Source: Embiotoca jacksoni (lineage: Eukaryota; Chordata; Actinopteri; Embiotocidae). From it: a stretch of DNA of 64,000 nt. The notes beneath the pieces are model-generated. The model saw only the letters and a list, made by a program, of their open reading frames with translations, had not been told where the DNA came from and searched no databases. How positions within the stretch are numbered: position 1 is the first letter of the stretch; every line of letters starts with the position of its first letter. The DNA lies in NCBI GenBank assembly GCA_022577435.1, contig JAKOON010000005.1, positions 8,515,224-8,579,223 on the forward strand, in the 5' to 3' direction. Positions 1 through 10,200 of the stretch are shown piece by piece. Both the position numbers and the translations under genes were made by a program.

Positions 1-134
1 CATTCACAGCCACATTCATCACTTCTGCTTCATAAAGCCTGTTGTACAACTGTAATAAAGGCCAACACAATAGACCATGTTTTAGACAAAATATGTTGTC
101 AGGTTGTCTGTATGTTCATTCATCCCATTCTCAG

Positions 135-260
135 CAACGCCTTGCTAGAATTTCTTAAAATTTGGCACAAACATCCACTTGGTACCAAGAATGATCTGAT
201 TAGATTTTGACTTCACAAAACACGTTTGTGGCCATAACTCCACAACATTCATATTGGAGG
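135..260 (+). repeat. Degenerate teleost interspersed repeat, copy 1
   Basis: The stretch contains phrases such as aaatttggcacaaacatcca and cataactccacaac. These resemble a diffuse repeat common in fish genomes that alternates 'ggtcaaaggtcaaggtca' and 'ggccataactcaagaat' blocks. A second copy in the same orientation lies at 1550-1740. I cannot assign it to a transposon class. Confidence 0.45.
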
Positions 261-869
261 CATTGTCTGCTGCATATTAAAACTGCAAGCAGTGATATGC
301 GGGCCCTGGCACGGTGCGCGTCGGGGATCCGGCTGTCCGGGGTCGCCGGCTCCTGGACATGCAATGCGCAAAGAACCGCATATCCCCGCTTGCAATTAAA
401 AAAAAATATATATATCACGTTTCCTGTCTCCAGCAGGGGGCGCTACGACTACGAGCGAATATTACCATAGAGGTGTCTTCACGGCGGGACTGTTATCAAA
501 GATGTAATGTTTGAGGAAGATCGGAATATGTACAGAAAAGTTACAGTCACTTGTAGTTTCATGGTGAGACACTCAAAACGTGCACACCAATCGAAAACAA
601 AATCATGATGCCGAGAGACTTTTTTGTACATCTCGATGTGATACACGTGTCCAACGAATTTTGTCCAAACATGTTTGCCAGGTCAAGGAATGTAAGATGG
701 AGGTCTCTTTTGTCCTTCTAAGCTGCTTGGATCTGGTGCCAAATCATGCTTGTATGCTCTAAGCAACCCAACCAGAGAATCCTGTTATTCCTGCTTTCTG
801 TACATATGTATCAACGTACTTGTTTCTTTCCAGGTAAGTGGACAGCCTCTGTGATATTAAGCGCTCCTC

Positions 870-1400
870 TCCTTAGTTATAGATAATGTCACCCATCCTT
901 TCTAGCTTTCCAGTTGTAGTGCCCACTTGCTGCTCCAAAATTTTTTGATAGGTCATTGTTGATGGTTTCCTACTCTCTCTTTTCAACACCTTTGGGCCAC
1001 TTGACACAAGGTTTGTGCCCCTTGATCTTTTTCTCCATTGGAGGTCTCTGTGGTTGGGTGGGCCACTCCACCGGCATTTCTGCGCTTTTATTTCCCCCCT
1101 CAGTGACAGGGTTGCTGATGCTCTGCGAACTTTAGTTTGTGTCCCGTCGCTGTGCTTCAGTCGACTGATTTGACTGGTTGCTTCGTAGGAAGTACTGGTC
1201 AATTCGAAGTCCATGTCTCTGCTCTCTCAGGCACTTTTTCCTCCCTCGGTGGATCTTCAAGCCTATTGCAGATGTTACTTTCTCCCAATCACAAATGCAC
1301 ACCTGAAGCTTGTGTCCTGCTGCTGTTGTGGTTGTTTCATGTGCCGTGCCCTCCTTGTCCATAGTCGTGTCCGTTCCTGGGTCTGTAAGCATGTTGTCAG
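870..1400 (-). pseudogene. Broken non-LTR retrotransposon ORF, zinc-finger N-terminal part
   Basis: Read on the minus strand, two overlapping frames give protein typical of the N-terminal region of fish LINE polyproteins. One frame (about 1390 to 1132) has a Cys/His cluster, VCICDWEKVTS followed by GLKIHRGRKKC, then RIDQYFLRS. The other (about 1214 to 873) ends KLERMGDIIYN. Fish LINEs with an N-terminal zinc finger and a C-terminal reverse transcriptase carry this order of motifs. The frame breaks between the two parts, and no reverse-transcriptase domain follows before the homology ends near 870, so this is a dead 5' fragment. The R2/R4/NeSL-like assignment is from memory of motif style and is less certain than the LINE call. 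Confidence 0.6.
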
Positions 1401-1549
1401 TCTGTGAGCCATCTTGTGCCCCCGCTCTGCAGGCTCTAGGGTTATGTTTCTTTGTTTACTTTTTGTAGCATTTAGCGGGTGTCTCCAACTAACTGAACCA
1501 GCGTTGGGAACTACTGCCATGGGTAGCTAGCTTTAGGTTGAATGGATGA

Positions 1550-1740
1550 TGATTTGGTGGTCAAAGGTCAAGGTCAATTTGAACTCATGTTAGTCCCATT
1601 ATGGTGAAAGCACGATCTCAGAAACAGCTTGGGAGACTTTCTTCAAATTTGGCGCCAATGTTCACCTGGACTCAAGGGTGAATCAATGTGATTTTGGTGG
1701 TCAAAGGTCAAAGCTCAGGGAGGATAACTGTTCAGAGATT
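1550..1740 (+). repeat. Degenerate teleost interspersed repeat, copy 2
   Basis: The block contains ggtcaaaggtcaaggtca at about 1559, ttcttcaaatttggcgcc at about 1639 and ggtcaaaggtcaaagctca at about 1699. It is the same family as 135-260. The two copies flank the minus-strand LINE fragment. Confidence 0.5.
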
Positions 1741-3089
1741 GTCTGTTTGTTTCCTTCTCAGGGATGGCGTTGACACCAGTATCACCTGTCAGGTCCCTGC
1801 TTCTCTCTTTTCCATGTTTTTCCACCGGGTTCTGCAGGTTATTTTTCGCAGCGGCAAAAGTTCATCATCCTGCTCATGGTGCAAAATATTCATGGGAATT
1901 CGGTAGCAAAAGCTCACAAACGAGAGAGTTTTCTAGGTTTATTGTATACTCACAAGCCAGCACATACCAACGTCAGTTTACAGGTAATGTGCAACTTTCT
2001 TCTTCAAGCAGCCTGATTTTTTTACTGCCTCTGTTGTGCAGAGTTTGGGTGTGCTGCATTTGTACAGGGTTGTTTAAAGCTTCATATCTAATGTAAGCCG
2101 GTTATACAAAATAAAGCTTACTATAGAACAGTACTTCCATTGTGAGTGCAGTCTGAAGACAGACATAACCCATCTCTCAAAAGTTTTTTACTCACTCATG
2201 TTCAACACTGTATTTTTCTACAGCAAAGCCCCTTCTCTAAACAAATCCCTTAATTCAGCCCCCCGCAAAACACTCTATTTCTTCAACCAGGCTCCTTCCT
2301 CACAGACTAAAAAGCTCATTCAGAACATTGTCTCACCACAGGGGTCCATAGTTCCCTGTTTCAAGGCATTTGCTTTAAGGTCACAATCCAGAGGGTCTGT
2401 ATGGTGGTGGGGACGGGGCGACTGATGTGCATCTTTCCTGTCTGAAATCTTTCAAGGTCCTTTTGTTTTTTTATAAACCCCCCTCCCCCACTTCAGAACA
2501 AATTATCATTCAAGACACGGACACATTGGCTTTCTAGTTCTTCTGGTCAGTTTGGACTTTTAATGTATGAAAAACTACCCCGATAAATGTTTTCTGAGTT
2601 AGTTCAAAAATAACATAAATCAATAGAGCCTTTAATTTAATTTCAGTCTTATGTTCTCACCAACAGCTTGAACATGTTTGAAATCTCTCTGCATTTTTCA
2701 GAACGAGTATAGCTTTTGGCCTCATACATGATGTTACAACCCATTAACAGCAGACGTAATTCAATCCAATGGTTTATCCAAGGCTTATCAATTTAAAAAC
2801 ATCCTACACTGCATAATATCTGATTTTTTTTCTCTCACATTTCTGAATTAATTCTTCACCTTTCCTTTCCAGACACGGCGTTTCTTCTTTACTTTGGATA
2901 CTACTTAGATATAATGGATAATTTAGCATTTAGGAAACTGTGCTTATTTGCTCGTTTGCTGAGAGTGTGATGAGATACAAAAATATAACTGTAAAAAGTT
3001 GTGCATGTCCCTAACTACTAAAACAGTAATGTATAGTTTTTATATTTCTGTATTCTTGTGAATTAAACCAGTGTGATCTAATGCATCAG

Positions 3090-3270
3090 TGAGCTTTAAA
3101 TGTGCCGGTTAGTTGATTTTATTAGGACAGAGTTCAGCTATCTGTTTTCCCTGGGTTATGCCAAGCTAAGCTATGGGACCGATGGCTGTACACTCCTATC
3201 ATACTTGAGGGCGAAATCAATCTTTATACCCGGTTCCCAGCAAGAAACCAAACTCTCTTTAAAAAAAAAA
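3090..3270 (+). repeat. Teleost interspersed repeat with 'gctaagctaagct' core
   Basis: The stretch 'ttccctgggttatgccaagctaagc' (about 3147-3171) and 'ccggttcccagcaagaaacc' (about 3230) match the pattern of an abundant percomorph repeat whose core reads 'tttatgctaagctaagctaa'. A clearer copy is at 35210-35770 in fbln1. No coding capacity is visible. Confidence 0.45.
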
Positions 3271-5149
3271 AAAATGATCAGACCATTCCTTAAGGAAAAG
3301 TATGCAACATTAGATGTGGACTGAGATGAAAAGTTGCCAAAGTAAACAAAATCTTAGTAACTTAAATACAGACTGGAAAATAAAAGTTCATCTCTGTTTA
3401 AAATATACAATTTTAGATGATGTACAAAACAGATAAATGCTTCCTTTCATGTATTATTGTTCATTGCGCCTGAGTCCTGTCAGTTGCAGAACAAAATTGT
3501 GTCTGTGCAATTTTGCTTGCAATATCGCCAACAAACAAAACAATAGACACAAAAGAAGACAGTGAAGAGCTGATGAATGAAATTTATTTCTTCTTTTCTT
3601 CTGCAGCTTCCTGCTGCTCTCTAACTGTGACACCATGGGTCACTGCTCAGATTGTACTTCGTGTACTCTGAAGGGTCCATCCTATCTCTTCACATTAAAA
3701 TCAAAAGTGACTGTTAAATCAGATGTGTAAAAAGCACCTGGCTTGAGGGATCCTAGAATGAGAAGTTAAAATTTAGTCCACAGTCTCACAGGGCTTGTTA
3801 ATGATTAATATTCTAATCAGTTGGACCCTAAAACCTGCATACATTAACTTGTATTGGGTTGCTAGAGGTCAGTGGAAGAAAACTGCATCATATTGTAATT
3901 GGACTGCATTATTGGGGGTATTGGACATGTTAAACAACATTTAGATACATTAATACTGCTGCAAGTAAAGGTTGACCAGGTAATACGCCACTCCACTCTT
4001 TTTCCAATTTTAGGTTTTCTGCAAAATAGATTAAAAAAGATCCGCTATCTCATAATTATTTACACAAATCATTTTTTTTTTCCAACAGGGAAAAGGCATA
4101 AAGCCACTAATAAGAAAGTACCCACAAAACATCTGTAAAATGCTTCTGATTGCTCCTTCTTCTCCTATTCTGGTGGATTTTTTTTTTTTGCTTTTGACAG
4201 CTAAGGCCACGAATTAGGTAATAGGTGTGTACACAAAGATTACACAGTGTGTCAACACTGTGATGACAGATTTGATCCGATCAAACTCATATACCCGCTC
4301 TGTGTAAACAAGGCAGAAAAAGATTATAATGTGACAGTTTCGGACAGTTTCAATTATATACAGCCAAACTGTGTATCTAATGACTAGAAAATAACTAACC
4401 ATATGCTTTATTATTTTTTTGCAACAAAAATAGTTGATGTCTGTAATCTTGGGCAAAAATAAGTTACTCATTAACCAATAAGTTGGAAAAACACTCAAAG
4501 GTTGAACTCACTGTCCAGTGTTGTCATGAGTCATTTAACTTGAAACTCCACTACTTAAACATGTTTTAACATAATTATCAGAGACTAGTAAGCCTGCAAC
4601 ACAAATAAACCATAAAAAAAGGTGAGTTTTCTTTTACAATTTTGCCCAAGAAAAAGTCTGTATAATATTGTTAGATCCCTGATTTTTTTTTTAATTTTTT
4701 TTTACAGTCAGTCAGTTCAAACCTCCATCAATTTTACAGGTTATCAGAGGTGCATTTCTGAGAAAAAAAATATGTTGAATATGTTTGAATAAACAACAGT
4801 CACACCTCTGGTGCGTTACCACAAAGACGTCTTAAAGCAATATAGTTAAACACAAATTTCTCAGGCGCTGAAATGTTTGGACAGCAGACAATTTATTTTT
4901 TAAACTCAGGCCACTTCAGATACCTGCAATCTGCATTAATAACATGACATTTTTCCTAACCCTCTGTCATATAATCTGTCCATTAAATAATTAACAAGAG
5001 GTGTCAACATGGTTAAATGTCACAGAATCAATCCAATGACCAAAAACAAGTTGCATATGTCCTTGTGTCTAATTAATAATCTATGACATTTTCACAACAT
5101 TCTGAATCCATTTTGCATTAGCACCAGCATAATCCATTATAATTAAGAT

Positions 5150-5290
5150 AAGATCAAATAAGATAATCTTTATTAGTCCCGCAGTGGGGAAATTTACAGG
5201 ATTACAGCAGCATAGTGGATAGTGCAAACAAGAGACATAGTAAAAAAAACAATGTATCAAGAAGTATTATAATTAAAATATTTCATAATT
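5150..5290 (-). repeat. LINE/SINE-type 3' tail, minus orientation
   Basis: On the plus strand the block reads 'ataatctttattagtcccgc' then 'agtggggaaatttacagg'. On the minus strand this is a GC-rich body ending in an AATAAAG-type tail. The motif is a very common teleost retroposon 3' end. Related tails are at 11650-11745 and 32118-32240. Confidence 0.55.
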
Positions 5291-5610
5291 AACTCTTTCA
5301 GTTAAAGCTGTCAAAGATGCTTAACATCAGCTCTAAAAGCAAAGCACATTTACTTTTACATTTCGGTCCACATTAGATCCCCCACAACTTTACATTTTAT
5401 TTGTTATATTGCTAATGTTGCTGTTTTTTATAAATAATCTTCAAACTGTAATGTACACGTCTTATTGGCAACTAGTTGCTGAGATATCAGAAAAATACAG
5501 CAAAGACAAACTATGACTGTATTTCATTAAAGTAGAGAAACAATGATCCATGTGTTACGTTCTACATACACTGTATTCACTTACATACATGCACACCAGA
5601 AAATAATATT

Positions 5611-6622
5611 TACAATCCTGTTTCCGAAAAAAGTTATAAAATGTAAATAAAAACAGAATACAATGATTTGCAAATCTTGTAAACCCATATTTATTTGCAA
5701 ATACACCAAAGGCAACATATCAAGTGTTGAAACTGAGAAATGTTATTGTTTTATGTAAAATATGTGCTTATTTTGAATCTGATGCCAGCAACACGTCTCA
5801 AAAAAGTTGGGACAGTGGAAAACTGTCCTTTGGTCTGATGAATCAAAATTTTAGATTATTTTTGGAAATCATGGACGCTGCATCCTCCAGGTTAAAGAGC
5901 AAAGGGACCATCCAGCTTGTTATCAACGTTTAGTTGAAAAGCCAGCATCTGTGACGGTGCAGGGATGCATTAGTGCACATGGCATCGGTAGCCGACACGT
6001 CTGGGAAGGAACCATTAATGCTGAATGATATATTCAGGTTTTGGAGCAACATATGCTGCCATTCAGGCAATGTCTCTTTCAGGGAAGGCCTTGTTTATTT
6101 CAGCAAAACAATGTCAAACTGCATTCTACACGTATTTCAACTGCATGGCTTCGTAGTAGAATAGTCCGGGTGTTAAACTGGCCGAACTGCAGTCCAGACA
6201 TGTCTCCAATTTTAAAAAAAACTTGGCGCATCATGAGATGAAAAATACGACAAAGGAGACCCTGAACTGTTGGGCAACTGAAATCGTATACAAGGCAAGA
6301 ATGGGACACCACTTCAATTGAAAAACTCCAGAAACTGGTCTCCTCAGTTTCCAGACTTTTACAGAATGTTGTATAAAGAAGAAATGATGCAAAACTGTGG
6401 TAAACATGCCCGTCCCAACTTTTTTTGAGACGTGTTGCTGGCATTAAATTCAAAATAAGCACATATTTTCATAATAAAATAACATTTCTCCATTTCAACA
6501 CTTGATATGTTGTCTTTGGTCTATTTGCAATTAAATATTGTTTCATGGGATTTGCAAATCATTGCATTTTGTTTTTATTTACATTTACACAGCGTCCCAA
6601 CTTTTTGGGAAACGGGGTTGTA
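5611..6622 (+). mobile_element. Internally deleted Tc1/mariner-like transposon
   Basis: The ends are inverted copies about 200 bp long. The left arm (5611-5813) starts tacaatcctgtttccgaaaa; the right arm (6411-6622) ends ttttgggaaacggggttgta. TA dinucleotides sit at both outer edges, as expected for Tc1 target duplication. Between the arms lies only the C-terminal two thirds of a Tc1 transposase. The left arm runs straight into the catalytic region, so the N-terminal DNA-binding domain and start codon are missing. The element is about 1.0 kb; intact relatives are usually about 1.6 kb. Confidence 0.85.
5810..6365 (+). pseudogene. Tc1-like transposase remnant
   Basis: Across shifting frames the translation shows TVLWSDESKF near the start, then LFQQNNVKLHS, TAWLRSR, VLNWPNCSPDMSPI and, near the end, KLQKLVSSVSRLLQ. 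These are the successive motifs of a DD34E Tc1 transposase. The first catalytic Asp (in SDES) is present. The second, normally in the QQDNAKPH-type motif, is Asn. The Glu expected after SPI is replaced by Leu. In-frame stops also occur. No active enzyme can be made. Confidence 0.85.
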
Positions 6623-7123
6623 AGACCAACATATCTTTTTATTCATGGTTTGTTTTGCTTATGTTTGCTATTCATTACACTCTTCTTACTATTGTTGATG
6701 TATCATTCTGTTTGAGTCTTGCACCCCATTTGTCCTGTTTTGAGTCATATGTGTTATTGGTAATTATTAAAAAAAAAAAAACCACATACGATGTATTGTC
6801 AAATGGTTATATTTCTTAAATTAACCTTTATTTATAGCAGCAGTTGCATCAGTTCATTTCAAATCAGTTGTAACCAACAATGAAGTCTTTTACAATATGA
6901 CATGAGCCTCCTGTGAAACTAATGTGCTGTGTTTAAATAACTTCCTCTGTTCACATCAGAGCTGCATGTTGTCTTTATAAGTCTTCCTTGATTTGTTCAA
7001 TTCATTCATTGGGAGCTAGTGCCCTCTAGTGATCAGTGGGAAAGGGCAACAAACTTGTGGTGGATTAAAGACACCATAACAGTTCCACTTCATGTTTCGT
7101 TGTTTTAACTCCAACCCGTTTGG

Positions 7124-7129
7124 TTTATT
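7124..7129 (-). promoter_or_regulatory. akr1d1: Putative akr1d1 polyadenylation signal
   Basis: Plus-strand tttatt is AATAAA on the minus strand. It lies about 48 bases beyond the akr1d1 stop codon (7177-7179). This would give a very short 3' UTR; other AATAAA-like hexamers lie further downstream, near 6827. Confidence 0.5.
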
Positions 7130-7176
7130 GGAGGAAACAGGTTTGAAAATAATGTGTATTACAAAAAAATGAAAGC

Positions 7177-7219
7177 TTAATATTCATCATGAAATGGGTA
7201 TTCTGGATGATCGCTCCAC
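7177..7219 (-). CDS. akr1d1: akr1d1 coding exon 9 (last 13 residues)
   Basis: A short terminal coding stretch giving WSDHPEYPFHDEY and stop. It was found by extending the family C-terminus past exon 8; the acceptor on the minus strand is gacacag. The match to the conserved HPEYPFHDEY tail is nearly complete. Confidence 0.9.
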
Positions 7220-10200
7220 CTGTGTCAAGATACAAATTCAAACTGTTATTATTTGTGAGCATGGTGACAAGGATTTTAGTATCTCGTAAGACTTTCTTGC
7301 AGAACACAGTAAAAACATCAAAACTGATCAGATATTTTTTCCGTCAACTTACATCAGCAGCTCCACAAATCGAACATTTTTGTTCAGGGCTTCAATGGCT
7401 TTCATTTCTTCCTCAGTGAGTGAAAAATCAAATATCTGTAACAAAATGGGATTTGTTTTTCCTGAAATTATTTGGATGAATTTATAAAATTTTAGCACCA
7501 TAACTTGTCTTGTACATTGGGGAGGGAAAAAGACAAAACGAACTAAAATAACCCACAATGGTAAACTACCTGGAAATTATGCTTGATCCTCTCGGGGCTG
7601 AAGCTCTTTGGAATCACTACAACTCCTCTCTGCACATTGAAGCGAAGAGCCACATGGGCACTACTCTTGTTGTACTTTTTGCCAATGGAAACAAGCACTT
7701 TGTCCTCCAGGAGAGGAGGACATTGCACATTCACCCTAAATCAGAGGCAGATATAAAACTTTTATCAAAGATTTACATCATAAGTGTTGAGGATTGCAAT
7801 GTCACATGCTAGACTAATGTGTTGCACAGATGATTTGATGTTTTCCAAATTATATTGCATTAGTTTAAAAAAAAAATAATGGCACAGATTTTTGTCTTTT
7901 CACTCTTTAGTTTGTTATTGAAAATGAATTCCTCATCTGAAAGCACAATGAACCAACAAACTCACTTATGGGTACAGATTTTAGTGTCATGTCATGGCAA
8001 AAAAAAAAAACTTTTACTGAGTATTTGCAACCACCCATGAATAAAACTTACATTTAAAAGCATCACACGACCCTTAAAAAGTGCACATTTCTTAAAACCT
8101 ACTTACCAGGATGGATCTCGGGAGGAGCCAATTGGACAATAACCAACAATCACAATGTCATTCTGACGACAGAACTCCAGAAGTTTGGGTTGTGTGAAAT
8201 ATGGATGACATTCAACCTGCAGGTCAAAAGAAAGCGTAGAAAATTGGCCCCAAGTGAGGTAAGATGACATCAGTACCCTGCTCTTATTGGCGCAAATAAA
8301 ATCCACTCAGACAGTCTTGTGCGTCAAGAAGTTTCCTTTCATGAAGCAACTACTTCAGATTTATTGACATCCTCTCAGCAGCTGCTGATACAATAGCTCA
8401 AAATATAACAAGACAAGAAAGACCTTCTTTCTAAAGGGTATACTACTATGAACTGCACTTTACTATTGCACTACATACACTATGCTATGTGTTGTCAGTG
8501 TGGGTCAAAAGGGACAAGTGTGGGTCACCTGGTTGGATACAGGTTTGTGTTTGAGGCCAGGTTTATTCAACAGAAGCTCCAGCTGCCTCCGGTTGAAATT
8601 TGAGACTCCCAGTGATTTAACCAACCCAGCGTCTTTGCAAGCCTCTAATGCCTGTTGAGAAGAAAAGATTGACATCCTTTAAGACTGATAGTGATTATCT
8701 TTACAGACTTACTGAGATAAAGGAGAAAAATATAAAGCACAAGGATGAGGGGAAAAGAGTGTTCTTTGGACACCTGGCAGTTTATGACACTGTACTTGTC
8801 GGTTTGAACGTTCTGGTATCAAAAGATTGTATGCAAATGTTATTTTCCCTATTTTCTCAGAAGACATTCAAGAAATGCACAGAAACAATAATAGCTCTTT
8901 CAAGCCATAGATAGGGCCACCATTTACATGCATGGCCACCACGATTACGTGATATTTTATTAAATACTATCACAACAAGATCCATGCAAGTAACCGATAC
9001 CACTTTAGAGGTTATCATATTCAGCAGAACCCGATGGCACAGATTCAACTCTACGGTTATTTTCTCAGGCTGCAGTTACTGGAGTCTTTAAAAATATTTT
9101 AAGAATACAGTTGCACATTTCATAGTGTTTTTCATAGCTGCACAAAGACTTAGGTGTTTGATGTGCTGTGCTTCATATAACATATGACATAAAGTAAAAC
9201 CCTGTAGAAACACTGTAAAACACTGGGATGTATAAAGTTATAAAACAGAAGAACAGAACTCACCTCCCATGTTGCACACAGGTCTGTGTGATGGTAGATG
9301 TATTTTCCATCAGCGTCTTTTGGGTAAAATTCATTTCCAGGCTAGAATGTAAGCACAATTCAATACTTTGCATTAGGATTAGAATATAGGCTATATCCTG
9401 TGAGCTGTCGTGGTATGATCTAAGCATGGTCATGCAGAAATACTGTACCATGTGAAGGTATGGAAGTGCAGCTCGCGTCACTATTTCATCTTCATACAAA
9501 TATCTGACTATGACCCAAACACTGAAAACACAGATGGCTGATTCCAGTTACGCAATCTTAAGCAAACGCACAACAGGCTGTTTAATTTTATCTCAACCCT
9601 TAAAGGATGAGCTACATTTCACACATTTAGTATGCAGCTATCTTGCATAAATATAACGATTTATTAGACTGGCTCGTCCATATTTCATAACTTAAAAAAA
9701 AAACAAAAACAAACTTTACTGTTACACCCCATTCGGGGGTCAGTGTAATCACTTCCTGTTTTATTTTGAAATCCCCCACCTGTAGTGTCCAGAGGTGCTT
9801 TACTTCCTTCTATAGATTTGTTTCCCGCCTGTTTCATTACCCACCCGAGTTCCTCATCAGGTGGTGGTGGAGCAGATATAATGCCCCATTGTTCTCTTCT
9901 TTGTTTCCGCATAGCAAAGTTGGATCATGATGTAAGTCTCAGACTTCTGTCCTCTAGCCCACCTGTCTGTTTTTGGACGTTGCCTCTTTTTTGGGGGGGA
10001 TTTGCTCTGGCCTCCACCTTTTCTTTTCATTGGCTTGCACTTTTCCTGTAAACCAGCCTTTTCGTAATTAAAACACTCTTTTCATTGATGTAGGCCTACT
10101 GCCTCGGTGTTATGGAGTCTATTTGGGTCCTCCTCCCTCTCGTGAACCGTAACGGTACAATTGAATCCGCTGGACTAGTTCCACTCCACCACTTGATGGC

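Larger units (their letters stand above)
1..7123. other. Gene-poor left flank
   Basis: No spliced gene could be assembled here on either strand. The interval holds degenerate repeat copies, a broken LINE ORF, a LINE 3' tail and a deleted Tc1-like transposon, each listed separately. The rest is AT-rich with homopolymer runs. Open frames in it are short, lack recognisable domains and are not flanked by convincing splice sites. Confidence 0.6.
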
